A stretch of 64,000 nucleotides of DNA from Pseudomonadota bacterium (GTDB lineage Bacteria > Pseudomonadota > Gammaproteobacteria > Burkholderiales > Gallionellaceae), in the NCBI GenBank assembly GCA_021787435.1, contig JAJYLY010000002.1, positions 124,001-188,000 of the forward strand. The letters run 5' to 3'. This document shows positions 55,176 to 62,890 of this stretch, in pieces. The translations under genes and the position numbers were made by a program. Positions within the stretch are counted from its first letter, which is position 1, and the number at the start of each line of letters is the position of its first letter. The notes below the pieces were generated by a model that had not been told where the DNA came from, made no database searches, and saw nothing but the letters and a program-made list of their open reading frames with translations.

Positions 55176-55953
55176 TGATACGTTATCCCCGCGCAAGCAG
55201 AAATCCAGCAATTTGGCAAAGCCGCGCGCCGAAATGGCCGGTAAGAATGGAGCGCTATTGGAAGTCAAAGGGCTCAGGATAGCCTATGGCGGCATACAGG
55301 CGGTCAAGGGCATAGACCTGCATGTTGCAGAAGGCGAGCTGGTTGCGCTAATAGGCAGCAATGGCGCGGGCAAGACCAGCACGCTAAAAGCGCTGGCGGG
55401 TATCTTGCCGCCGAGCACAGGACAAATTCAGTTTGATGGCAAGTCGCTGAACAGCGTTCCAGCACACCAGCGTGTAGTCATGGGCATCGCGCTGGTACCG
55501 GAAGGACGCGGCGTGTTCGCGCGCCTGTCTGTATCTGAGAACCTGCTGATGGGCGCGTACAGTCGCAGTGACGACAGTGAGATAAAGGAAGATCTTCGGC
55601 GCATGTATGAATTGTTTCCGCGCCTAGTCGAACGGCGCGATCAGGTGGCAGGAACGCTGTCTGGCGGCGAGCAGCAGATGCTTGCTATGGCCCGCGCGCT
55701 GATGAGCCGCCCGCGTCTTCTGATGCTGGACGAGCCCAGCATGGGGCTTGCACCTTTGATGGTGAAAAAGATATTTGAGACGATCAAGGAGGTTGCCGCG
55801 CAGGGCATGAGCATACTGCTAGTCGAACAGAATGCAAGGCTCGCGTTGCAGGTGGCAAATCGCGGCTATGTGATGGAAAGCGGCGCGATCGCTTTGTCGG
55901 GCGAATCCTTGCTTGGCAACGATGCGGTAAGGCGCGCGTATCTGGGCGGCTAG
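55165..55953 (+). CDS. livF: Branched-chain amino acid ABC transporter ATPase LivF
   Basis: About 262 residues. Walker A G-S-N-G-A-G-K-T-S, signature L-S-G-G-E-Q-Q-M, Walker B L-L-M-L-D-E-P-S-M-G-L-A-P mark LivF. The ATG at 55165 (or 55168) lies inside livG. It has a ~28-residue basic N-terminal extension (DTLSPRKQKSSN) before the usual start, unusual for LivF. If a later start is used the extension would disappear, but I see no better in-frame start before the AEMAGKN methionine at ~26. Confidence 0.92.
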   Translation: MMNSDTLSPRKQKSSNLAKPRAEMAGKNGALLEVKGLRIAYGGIQAVKGIDLHVAEGELVALIGSNGAGKTSTLKALAGILPPSTGQIQFDGKSLNSVPAHQRVVMGIALVPEGRGVFARLSVSENLLMGAYSRSDDSEIKEDLRRMYELFPRLVERRDQVAGTLSGGEQQMLAMARALMSRPRLLMLDEPSMGLAPLMVKKIFETIKEVAAQGMSILLVEQNARLALQVANRGYVMESGAIALSGESLLGNDAVRRAYLGG

Positions 55954-55959
55954 CCAGGA

Positions 55960-57765
55960 TTAGTGCGGGATATCCAGAACAGGGCGGCCGAAGAAATAGC
56001 CTTGCGCCCAGTCTATGCCGATGTCGCGCAGGATATCGGCGGTGTCCGCATCTTCGACAAACTCAGCAACGGTGATCAGGTCGAGATCCTTGGCGATGTC
56101 GTTGATGCGCCCGATGATTTTTCTGATGCGTTTGTCACTAATCTGCTTGATGAGGCTGCCCTCTATCTTGAGAAATGAGACGGGCAGTTCGGCCAGATAC
56201 TGGAACGACGAATAGCCACTGCCGAAATCGTCCACTGCCAGGCGCATGCCGAAATCTAGGAAGGGTGCGAGCTTGGCTTTCACAGCGTTCATGTCGCCCA
56301 GAAGCTGCCTTTCGGTGATTTCGAGCACCAGCGGCTTTACTGGGCCAAGATCTATGCCGCATGTCAGGCAGGCAGCCTTGGCTTCAGTGAACAGGTCATG
56401 GATGAGTTCCTGGTGAAGCAAAAGGTCGCCCGAAAGATTCACGAAATGCGCGATGTGTTCCCCGCCTGCTGAGATATTGCTGGCGCAGCGGTTCATGGTC
56501 TGTTTGATGATCTCGGAATCTATTATGTGCGTCAGCTGCAGCTCTGTTGCGGCAGAGATGAATCGCATGGCTTCGATGGGCTTGCCGTTCTCGTCTATCA
56601 GCCTTGCCAGGGCTTCTTCAGCGACTGTCTTTCTGGTCTTGAGGTCGACGATGACCTGGTAGGCGGGTACCATCCGGTTGTTTACAATCGCGTTGTTTAT
56701 TTTTGAGGCGATGGAATAGACTTCATGCTTTTCCTTAGCGGCTACGACGCGGTTTCGGCCAGTCTTTTTCGCCTCGTACAGCGCCGCATCTGCCGCCCGT
56801 ATCAGAAAGTCCGGTGTCTCGCCATCCTGTGGGTAGCTCGAGATGCCTATGCTCATCGTCGCCTTGATACTTTGTCCATTGAGCGTAATCGAAAACTGGT
56901 CTATTTTCTCTCTCAGTCTTTCGGCTATCGCTTGGGCTGTGGCTTCATCGGTGTTCGGCAATATTGCGAGAAATTCTTCTCCGCCCCACCTTCCCATCCA
57001 GTCGCAAGAGCGTAATGTGCTTCTTGAAATCTCGCTGATGCCGCAAAGAATCTTGTCGCCAGTTTCATGACCGTAATTGTCATTGATTAGTTTGAACCGA
57101 TCCAAGTCCATCAGCAGCATGCTGAAAGGATGACCGGATCGTTTCGACTGCGCATATTCACGATGGATGATTTCAGTGAATGCGCGCCTGTTCAGTAGAC
57201 CGGTCGTGTGGTCTATGCTGGCCATTTTCTCCAGCATCAATTTCAGATTAGCCTGTTGTAGCGCGACGGCGGCAAGCTGGGAAAAAGCGGCAAATGCCTC
57301 AATGCCGACCTGCTCAAAATACGCGGGCAAATCGGCAAAGATCACGATCAGTCCGCGATAGGTCTCGTCCGTGGTGCCGATGGGCAGGGTCAGAGCCTCC
57401 TGCAGGCCATATTGGACGGCTCGTTTTCGCCATATACCGTAAGTGGGGTCGGAGGGGACATTGACCAGCACGGGTTTGTTCGTTGCCAACGAACGCCTGG
57501 CTGGACCTTGCATTGCTGCGGGAGACAGATCGATGAGTAGATTTTCGGCATATTCGGAAGCACGTCCAACGGTGTAGCAGGGGGAGATGTTTTCCCTGTC
57601 CGGATTGCCAAGGTACATCCAAGCAAGGCAGATGTGGTGCGAAGAAGATACAAGCGCATTGCAGGCTGCTTTCAACACCTCTTCAGGCGTGCTGCCCTGC
57701 GCCAGGCTTGAGGTGGCAGTCAACAGCGCCTTATTGATCAGCAGTTGCTCTTGCAATGATTCCAT
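55960..57765 (-). CDS. GAF-GGDEF-EAL cyclic-di-GMP signalling protein
   Basis: A 601-residue cytoplasmic protein. The GAF-like sensor covers ~1-170; the diguanylate cyclase domain has an intact G-G-E-E-F site and D-L-D-R-F-K; the phosphodiesterase domain has E-A-L, N-L-S-G, E-I-T-E, D-D-F-G-S-G, a K-I-E-G in place of K-I-D-G, and Q-G-Y. Both enzymatic halves look competent, so it could make or degrade c-di-GMP depending on signal. No membrane segments. It lies downstream of relA on the same strand. Confidence 0.92.
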   Translation of the reverse strand: MESLQEQLLINKALLTATSSLAQGSTPEEVLKAACNALVSSSHHICLAWMYLGNPDRENISPCYTVGRASEYAENLLIDLSPAAMQGPARRSLATNKPVLVNVPSDPTYGIWRKRAVQYGLQEALTLPIGTTDETYRGLIVIFADLPAYFEQVGIEAFAAFSQLAAVALQQANLKLMLEKMASIDHTTGLLNRRAFTEIIHREYAQSKRSGHPFSMLLMDLDRFKLINDNYGHETGDKILCGISEISRSTLRSCDWMGRWGGEEFLAILPNTDEATAQAIAERLREKIDQFSITLNGQSIKATMSIGISSYPQDGETPDFLIRAADAALYEAKKTGRNRVVAAKEKHEVYSIASKINNAIVNNRMVPAYQVIVDLKTRKTVAEEALARLIDENGKPIEAMRFISAATELQLTHIIDSEIIKQTMNRCASNISAGGEHIAHFVNLSGDLLLHQELIHDLFTEAKAACLTCGIDLGPVKPLVLEITERQLLGDMNAVKAKLAPFLDFGMRLAVDDFGSGYSSFQYLAELPVSFLKIEGSLIKQISDKRIRKIIGRINDIAKDLDLITVAEFVEDADTADILRDIGIDWAQGYFFGRPVLDIPH

Positions 57766-57837
57766 CTGAATTCTGTATTTTTGTCGGTTTAATAGCCAGT
57801 TTAACTTAAAGCCTATGCATTATGTTTTCCGGTATGA

Positions 57838-59787
57838 TCAGGAATCCTGTGGCTTTTCCGTTTCGCTCCACGTTGCATCGAGCAGACGCTTGTTATGGTT
57901 TTCCCTGATGCGCAATATATGTGCGCAATCCTGGCGATGGATCGCAATGCCGCGGTCGCGCGTAACATAGGCAGTGATGCTGTCGGGCGGTTTAGGACTA
58001 CAGCATCTGGCCATGCGGCATACCAGATTCCCCACGCCCTCGATCAGGATGCCGGTAGAACTCTTGCGTTCGGCGGGGAGCCTGGATGCGGGTCTGGCAA
58101 TTTCGATGAGCTTGCCGGGCAGCTCTGCCTGGAGTGCGACCGCAATGCGCCTCAGTGTGATCTCGTTGCGCCCTATCGCGGCCAGCAATTCGTCCGGCTT
58201 GTTGAAGTTCATACGCTGCGCGAGTCTTTCCTGGTTGACCGAAGTCACGCCCAGCCTGTGCAGTTCGCGGTCCAGTTGTGCTCGACCCTGAGCGATACTC
58301 TCATCCAGCGTCTGGTTTTTGAACCAAGCGCGCACCTTGGCGCGCGCTCTTGAGCTGTGCAGAAATTTCGCGCTTAGCCAGTCCCGGCTGGGCCCGCCAA
58401 TCTTGGCGGTCAAGATTTCCACGCGCTCTCCGTTCTGCAGCGGATAGCTTAGTGGCACGATATGGCCGTTTATCTTCGCGCCGCGCGTGCGGTGCCCGAG
58501 ATCGGTGTGTAGGCTGTAAGCAAAGTCCACGGGTGTTGCGCCATTGGGCAAGGCAACGACTTTGCCCTGCGGCGTGAAAACATAGACCTGATCCCGAAAC
58601 AGGTTGTTCTTGAATTGTTCCTGCAGATCGCCGGTGTCCGCGATGTCCTGTTTCCATTCCAGTATCTGGCGAAGCCAGATGATTTTTTCGTCTAGTCCTG
58701 CGTCTGCCTTGCCACCTTCCTTGTAACGCCAGTGTGCAGCGACACCAAGTTCCGAATGCTGGTGCATTTCATGGGTGCGTATCTGTATCTCGAAAGCCTG
58801 TCCGCGTAGATCCCTGACGGCGGTGTGCAAAGAGCGGTAATTGTTGCTCTTGGGATGTGCGATATAGTCATCGAATTCACTCTCTATTGGTTGCCACATT
58901 GACTGTACCAGAGAAAGCGCGGCATAACAGCTTTCCACGTTGTCAACCAGTATGCGCACTGCGCGCACGTCATACAATTCGTCAAACGCGAGGTGCTTAC
59001 GCCGCATCTTGTTGATGATGCTGTAGATGTGCTTAGGGCGTCCTGTCACCTCAGCGTTGATGCCGGCCTTATCCAGCGCCTGTTTCAATTGCGAGATGAT
59101 GTCGCTGATATAGCGTTCCCGGTCGATGCGCTTTTCGTCGAGCAGGCCGGCAATCTTTTTATAAAGCGCGGGCTCCAGATAACGCACGGATAAGTCTTCG
59201 AGTTCCCATTTGATCTGCCATACGCCAAGACGGTTCGCCAGCGGCGCGAAGAGATTGTGCGCCTCCTGCGCGAATAGCTTTTGCTGTTCACGGTTGGCGC
59301 CGGACAGTTCGCGCAGCGTCTGGGTGCGCTCGGCGAGCTTGATCAGAACAACGCGTATGTCTTCCACCATCGCCAGCAACATCTTGCGCAGGCTTTCGAT
59401 CTGCATGGCCTGTTGGTCTTTTTTCAGCTGATCCCTCCCCAGCCTCTGGATCTGTTCGAGACGCGAGATGCCCTCAATCAGTGCCTCGATATTCGCACCG
59501 AAATCGACCCGGATTTTCTCCTGCCAGTTGATCAAAAACTCAGGTGATGCCTGCAGGATGGCCGCTGCAATCGTTTCATGATCCATGTTCATGCCTGACA
59601 GGATGCTGGCCGTGCCCAGCGCATGTTGCATCAATGGTGTGCCGATAACATCTGTTTTTCCGGCATAAAGCGATTCGGCAAGATGACAGGCGCGCTGCAC
59701 CACGCTCGTTTCGGCTGGCGTGAAAATACGCGCAAAACTGGCAAGCCAGGATTCGGTATTATGCTGTACGGCATGGGTGGAAACCAT
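57838..59787 (-). CDS. relA: (p)ppGpp synthetase RelA lacking C-terminal ACT domain
   Basis: A 649-residue RelA-type stringent-response enzyme. The N-terminal HD domain is degenerate: the HD dyad expected near residue 75 reads I-L-Q-A-S-P-E, so hydrolase activity is unlikely. The synthetase domain has the RelA-type E-F-D-D, G-R-P-K-H-I-Y-S-I and N-Y-R-S-L-H motifs. TGS (VFTPQGKVVALPNGATPVDFAYS) and the cysteine-rich zinc-finger domain (CRMARCCSPKPPD) follow. The protein ends right after that, ~90 residues shorter than usual, and no ACT-like sequence is seen past the stop. ACT loss may change ribosome or allosteric regulation. Confidence 0.92.
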   Translation of the reverse strand: MVSTHAVQHNTESWLASFARIFTPAETSVVQRACHLAESLYAGKTDVIGTPLMQHALGTASILSGMNMDHETIAAAILQASPEFLINWQEKIRVDFGANIEALIEGISRLEQIQRLGRDQLKKDQQAMQIESLRKMLLAMVEDIRVVLIKLAERTQTLRELSGANREQQKLFAQEAHNLFAPLANRLGVWQIKWELEDLSVRYLEPALYKKIAGLLDEKRIDRERYISDIISQLKQALDKAGINAEVTGRPKHIYSIINKMRRKHLAFDELYDVRAVRILVDNVESCYAALSLVQSMWQPIESEFDDYIAHPKSNNYRSLHTAVRDLRGQAFEIQIRTHEMHQHSELGVAAHWRYKEGGKADAGLDEKIIWLRQILEWKQDIADTGDLQEQFKNNLFRDQVYVFTPQGKVVALPNGATPVDFAYSLHTDLGHRTRGAKINGHIVPLSYPLQNGERVEILTAKIGGPSRDWLSAKFLHSSRARAKVRAWFKNQTLDESIAQGRAQLDRELHRLGVTSVNQERLAQRMNFNKPDELLAAIGRNEITLRRIAVALQAELPGKLIEIARPASRLPAERKSSTGILIEGVGNLVCRMARCCSPKPPDSITAYVTRDRGIAIHRQDCAHILRIRENHNKRLLDATWSETEKPQDS

Positions 59788-59809
59788 GGCTATTCTGGAT
59801 GCGTAGGCA

Positions 59810-60274
59810 TCAGCCGTGCACCAGTTGCGTGGTGATATATTCCCACTCGGCGGGGTCGAGCGGCGTGATGGACAGACGGTTTCCGGCTTGCAGCGTACGC
59901 ATGCGGGAAAGCGCCGGGTGCTTGCGCAACTCCGCCAGTGAAATCAGCTCTATTTTTCTTACCAGCTGCACATCCACATTGAACCAGCGCGGCTCTTCAG
60001 GCGTTGCCTTGGCATCGAAGTACTTGTTGTTCCTGTCGAATTGCGTGGCATCCGGATAGGCTTGGCTTGCAACCTTGGCGATGCCGGCGATGCCGGGTAC
60101 TTTGCAGTTGGAGTGGTAGAACAGCACGCCATCTCCTATGCTCATCTGGTCGCGCATGAAGTTGCGAGCCTGATAATTACGCACGCCGTACCATGCCACG
60201 CTTTGATTCGGAAAAGTTGCCAGATCGTCTATGCTGACGTCGGCGGGTTCGGATTTCATCAGCCAGTAGCGCAA
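59810..60274 (-). CDS. EVE domain protein
   Basis: A 154-residue single EVE (PUA-like, YTH-related) domain: R-Y-W-L-M-K-S-E-P-A-D-V-S-I, W-Y-G-V-R-N-Y-Q-A-R-N-F-M, H-S-N-C-K-V-P-G-I-A-G and the late R-L-S-I-T-P-L. EVE proteins bind modified bases or nucleic acids; specificity is unknown. A TTG start at 60274 with AGAGGTG six bases before it fits. It lies 22 bases upstream of relA's start on the same strand. Confidence 0.9.
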   Translation of the reverse strand: MRYWLMKSEPADVSIDDLATFPNQSVAWYGVRNYQARNFMRDQMSIGDGVLFYHSNCKVPGIAGIAKVASQAYPDATQFDRNNKYFDAKATPEEPRWFNVDVQLVRKIELISLAELRKHPALSRMRTLQAGNRLSITPLDPAEWEYITTQLVHG

Positions 60275-60583
60275 GTCGCACCTCTTTGTACATTACCGGA
60301 TATTCCGGAAGCCTGTTTTGTGATTATAAGACAGGAAAGCTTGGGCGCAGCATGCATGAGCGCTGGCAAGAAAAAATCCGCGTCGTATGCGCATGCTCCT
60401 AACTGTTAAATAATTCATTGTTTCTAAAATGATATTCAGAAAAATTGTCAGCCATGAGGATTCGGATTCGGCGTTGACCTATATTTACATTGAAAAAAAT
60501 GCGACTATGAGCAAACATACAATAGAAAATTAGAGCGGTTTTCAAGGCTGCCGCAGTCGTTCATATTAATCAAGGAGGGAAAT
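60275..60583. other. 309-base intergenic region between EVE and YeiH-type genes
   Basis: This divergent gap holds no convincing gene. It has a perfect palindrome CCGGATATTCCGG (60296-60308), an eight-base-pair hairpin with one mismatch (CCTGTTTT/AAGACAGG, 60312-60335) and paired AGCATGC/GCATGCT arms (60349-60355 and 60391-60397). It turns AT-rich after ~60400. A 34-codon open frame at 60429-60533 has no ribosome-binding site. Promoters for both flanking genes are expected here, but I could not assign clear boxes. Confidence 0.55.
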
Positions 60584-61726
60584 ATGAGTAGTGAGTCACC
60601 CGGTTTTTTTCGTCAGCTTCCGAGCGCGCTTCCCGGTCTGGTATTGATTGTCATCACCATGATGATCATCCGTATCTGGATCGAACCCTGGATGGCTCAT
60701 ACCAAGATATTCGGCATGTCCAAACCGCTCACCGATGCCTTCCATCTGAATTACATCCTGCTTGGCATCATGAGCGGGATGCTTTATCGCAACATCATCT
60801 TCGGCGGGAAGATACCGGATATGCTGGTGGACGGTTTCAGGCTGTCCCGCCTGATGATCAAGACCGGAATCATTCTGCTGGGTTCACTTTATACTTTCTC
60901 TGCGATCATCAAGCTGGGTTTCATGGCGATTGCGCTGATCAGCGCCTTTGTCGTGCTGACGGTTATCATGGTGCTGTGGCTGGGCAAGACATTCGGCCTT
61001 GACAGGTCGATGACTGCAGTGCTTGCCAATGCGTTAAGCATTTGTGGTGTGAGCGCAGCGGTGGCGACTTCTCCAGCGGTAGAAGCCAAGGCGAGTCATG
61101 TGGCTTATGCGATCGCAACCATACTGGGTTTTGGCGTGCTGACGATGTTCATCAGTCCGACTATCGGTCATGAACTTGGACTGACCAATATGCAATACGG
61201 CGCCTGGATAGGCACAGGAATACTCAATACCGGACAGGTGCTGGCCGCGGCGCTGGCCTTTGATCCGCAGGTAGGTCCGGGTACCGCATTGGCTGTCGCG
61301 GAAGTATGGAACGTCATGCGCGTGATTGCCATCCCGTTTGCGGTATTTGCAGTCACGCTCTGGTATTGGGCAGGCAAGGACGCCGTAGATAGCATGGGAA
61401 ACAGACAGAGCCTGGGTTCGCTGCTGGTAGAAAAGTTTCCCGTGTTCGTGATCGGATTCATGGCGATGGTATTTCTGACCAGCATGGGTACGTTTGGGGA
61501 TGTCGGAGTTGAGAGCGGTCATTCTCCTTCTGCTACGATCATGTCCCTGCGCGTCACGATGCAGTGGATATTCGGCTTTGGCCTGGTAGGACTGGGTGGC
61601 TTCATAGACATTGACGAGCTACGCCAGGCAGGCGGTGCACCCTTCAGACTGGGCTTGGTCGTCGGCGCGACAAAATACGTCGCGGCGCTGCTGGTCGTCT
61701 TGCTGTTGAAACAGTACTTTGTGTAG
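60584..61726 (+). CDS. YeiH/UPF0324 family putative sulfate exporter
   Basis: A 380-residue membrane protein with about ten or eleven helices. The family blocks K-T-G-I-I-L-L-G, C-G-V-S-A-A-V-A-T-S-P-A-V and G-A-W-I-G-T-G-I-L-N-T are clear. Members are called putative sulfate exporters, a role that is not established. GGAGGG precedes the ATG. It leads a short run with the 50-residue protein and the UspA-like gene. Confidence 0.85.
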   Translation: MSSESPGFFRQLPSALPGLVLIVITMMIIRIWIEPWMAHTKIFGMSKPLTDAFHLNYILLGIMSGMLYRNIIFGGKIPDMLVDGFRLSRLMIKTGIILLGSLYTFSAIIKLGFMAIALISAFVVLTVIMVLWLGKTFGLDRSMTAVLANALSICGVSAAVATSPAVEAKASHVAYAIATILGFGVLTMFISPTIGHELGLTNMQYGAWIGTGILNTGQVLAAALAFDPQVGPGTALAVAEVWNVMRVIAIPFAVFAVTLWYWAGKDAVDSMGNRQSLGSLLVEKFPVFVIGFMAMVFLTSMGTFGDVGVESGHSPSATIMSLRVTMQWIFGFGLVGLGGFIDIDELRQAGGAPFRLGLVVGATKYVAALLVVLLLKQYFV

Positions 61727-61748
61727 ATCATGATAATCGGGAAAAATA

Positions 61749-61901
61749 ATGGCTAATGAAGAGAAATTTGGCGGCGAAGAGACTGGCGATGCCGGCATGG
61801 GAAACAAGGCATCGCTATTCAAGGATGACCGCGCGGAGGATATCGGCGCGATCATCATCACATTGATTATCGTGGTAGCTATCGTACTGTTGAAAAAATA
61901 G
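61749..61901 (+). CDS. 50-residue single-span membrane protein of unknown function
   Basis: A short frame starting ATG-GCT-AAT-GAA. The first ~33 residues are hydrophilic and acidic (EEKFGGEETGDAGMGN, then LFKDDRAEDIGA), and the end is one hydrophobic helix (IIITLIIVVAIVLLKK), so it looks like a tail-anchored peptide. It starts 23 bases after the YeiH-type gene, and its TAG is followed by one base before the UspA ATG. Coding support is the spacing and tail composition; no family is recognised. It could be a small subunit of the transporter. Confidence 0.65.
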   Translation: MANEEKFGGEETGDAGMGNKASLFKDDRAEDIGAIIITLIIVVAIVLLKK

Positions 61902-61902
61902 C

Positions 61903-62349
61903 ATGAGTTTTGGCAGCATAGTTGTTGCAGTCGATGGTGCAATGGCATCTCAGGATGCGCTTGACCATGCTGTCTATCTGGCGCGTCTTGGGCCTGTATA
62001 CCTTGCGGGCATTTTTGTTGTCGACGCGAAGTGGGCTGATTTCATCGGTAACGATTGGCAGTCAGCCAAGGGCGCAAGGCAGGGTTTTCTCGACTATATT
62101 CGCAAGGAGCAGGAAGAACAGGCGGAACTTGCGCGTTTACAATTTTCGCTTGCCACACAGGGCATGGATCGCGTGGTGTTTTCGGTTCATGCGGGCGACC
62201 CTGCCGAAGTGCTTGTGGCGCAGTCCGGTAGCACAGATGTGCTGATTGCCAGCCGTCGAGTGTTTCAGGTCAGCGGAAGGCCGAGTTTGAAATCGCTTGC
62301 AAGCATGCTGGCTAAGAAGGCGTCCTGCCCGCTGATGCTGTTTCCCTGA
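61903..62349 (+). CDS. Universal stress protein (UspA family)
   Basis: A 148-residue UspA-fold protein (ATPase-like alpha/beta): start I-V-V-A-V-D-G-A-M-A-S-Q-D-A-L and the C-terminal S-L-A-S-M-L-A-K-K-A-S-C-P-L-M-L-F-P. The usual ATP loop G-x2-G-x9-G-S/T is replaced by R-V-F-Q-V-S-G-R-P-S-L-K, so ATP binding is doubtful. Likely co-translated with the small membrane protein. Confidence 0.88.
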   Translation: MSFGSIVVAVDGAMASQDALDHAVYLARLGPVYLAGIFVVDAKWADFIGNDWQSAKGARQGFLDYIRKEQEEQAELARLQFSLATQGMDRVVFSVHAGDPAEVLVAQSGSTDVLIASRRVFQVSGRPSLKSLASMLAKKASCPLMLFP

Positions 62350-62356
62350 ACCTTGG

Positions 62357-62890
62357 CTAAATGAACTGGAATGAAACTGCGGCGATCGATGAGCCAAGTG
62401 CGATTCCGGCCAAGACATCGGTCGGGTAGTGCAGGCCAAGCACAAGGCGCGAGAGGGCAACCAGTGCTGCAAACGGTATGACCAGCCAGACTAGGGCATG
62501 GAAATAATAGATCGAAATCAGACTGAACGACACAGCATGCATGGTGTGTCCGGATGGGAAGCTGAACTGGTCCAGCGTCCTGCCTGCGCAGACGATGGAT
62601 GGATGAACATTGAAAGGTCGAGGACGCAGTGTTCTGCTCTTGATGAGCTTGTAGATCGCAGTACCTGCAAGGGCTACCGCCAGCATGTGCAGCACGGCGG
62701 GCAAAGCCTGCTGCTGGTATCGAAGCAGCAGTATTGCCATCAGCGCGTACCAGAATACTCCGTCTCCAAGGCGGCTTACCATGCGGAACAGGTGGCGCAC
62801 ATAAAAATTGTGGCTCTGTCTGTTGCACAACAAACAAAGCGCTGTGTCGAAATCGTTAATCCGTTGCAGCGGCGAACTCAGGTTGTGCAT
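62357..62890 (-). CDS. PAP2-family membrane phosphatase
   Basis: A 177-residue protein with about six helices and PAP2 motifs K-S-R-T-L-R-P-R-P, P-S-G-H-T-M-H and S-R-L-V-L-G-L-H-Y-P-T-D. ATG 62890 is used; it overlaps the end of the GT4 gene by 35 bases. It may dephosphorylate a lipid phosphate, fitting a glycolipid pathway with its neighbour. Distinct from the PAP2 protein at 19461. Confidence 0.9.
   Translation of the reverse strand: MHNLSSPLQRINDFDTALCLLCNRQSHNFYVRHLFRMVSRLGDGVFWYALMAILLLRYQQQALPAVLHMLAVALAGTAIYKLIKSRTLRPRPFNVHPSIVCAGRTLDQFSFPSGHTMHAVSFSLISIYYFHALVWLVIPFAALVALSRLVLGLHYPTDVLAGIALGSSIAAVSFQFI

Noticed and set aside
60429..60533. 34-codon open frame in the gap before the YeiH-type gene
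   Set aside because: No ribosome-binding site, no family signal and AT-rich composition.
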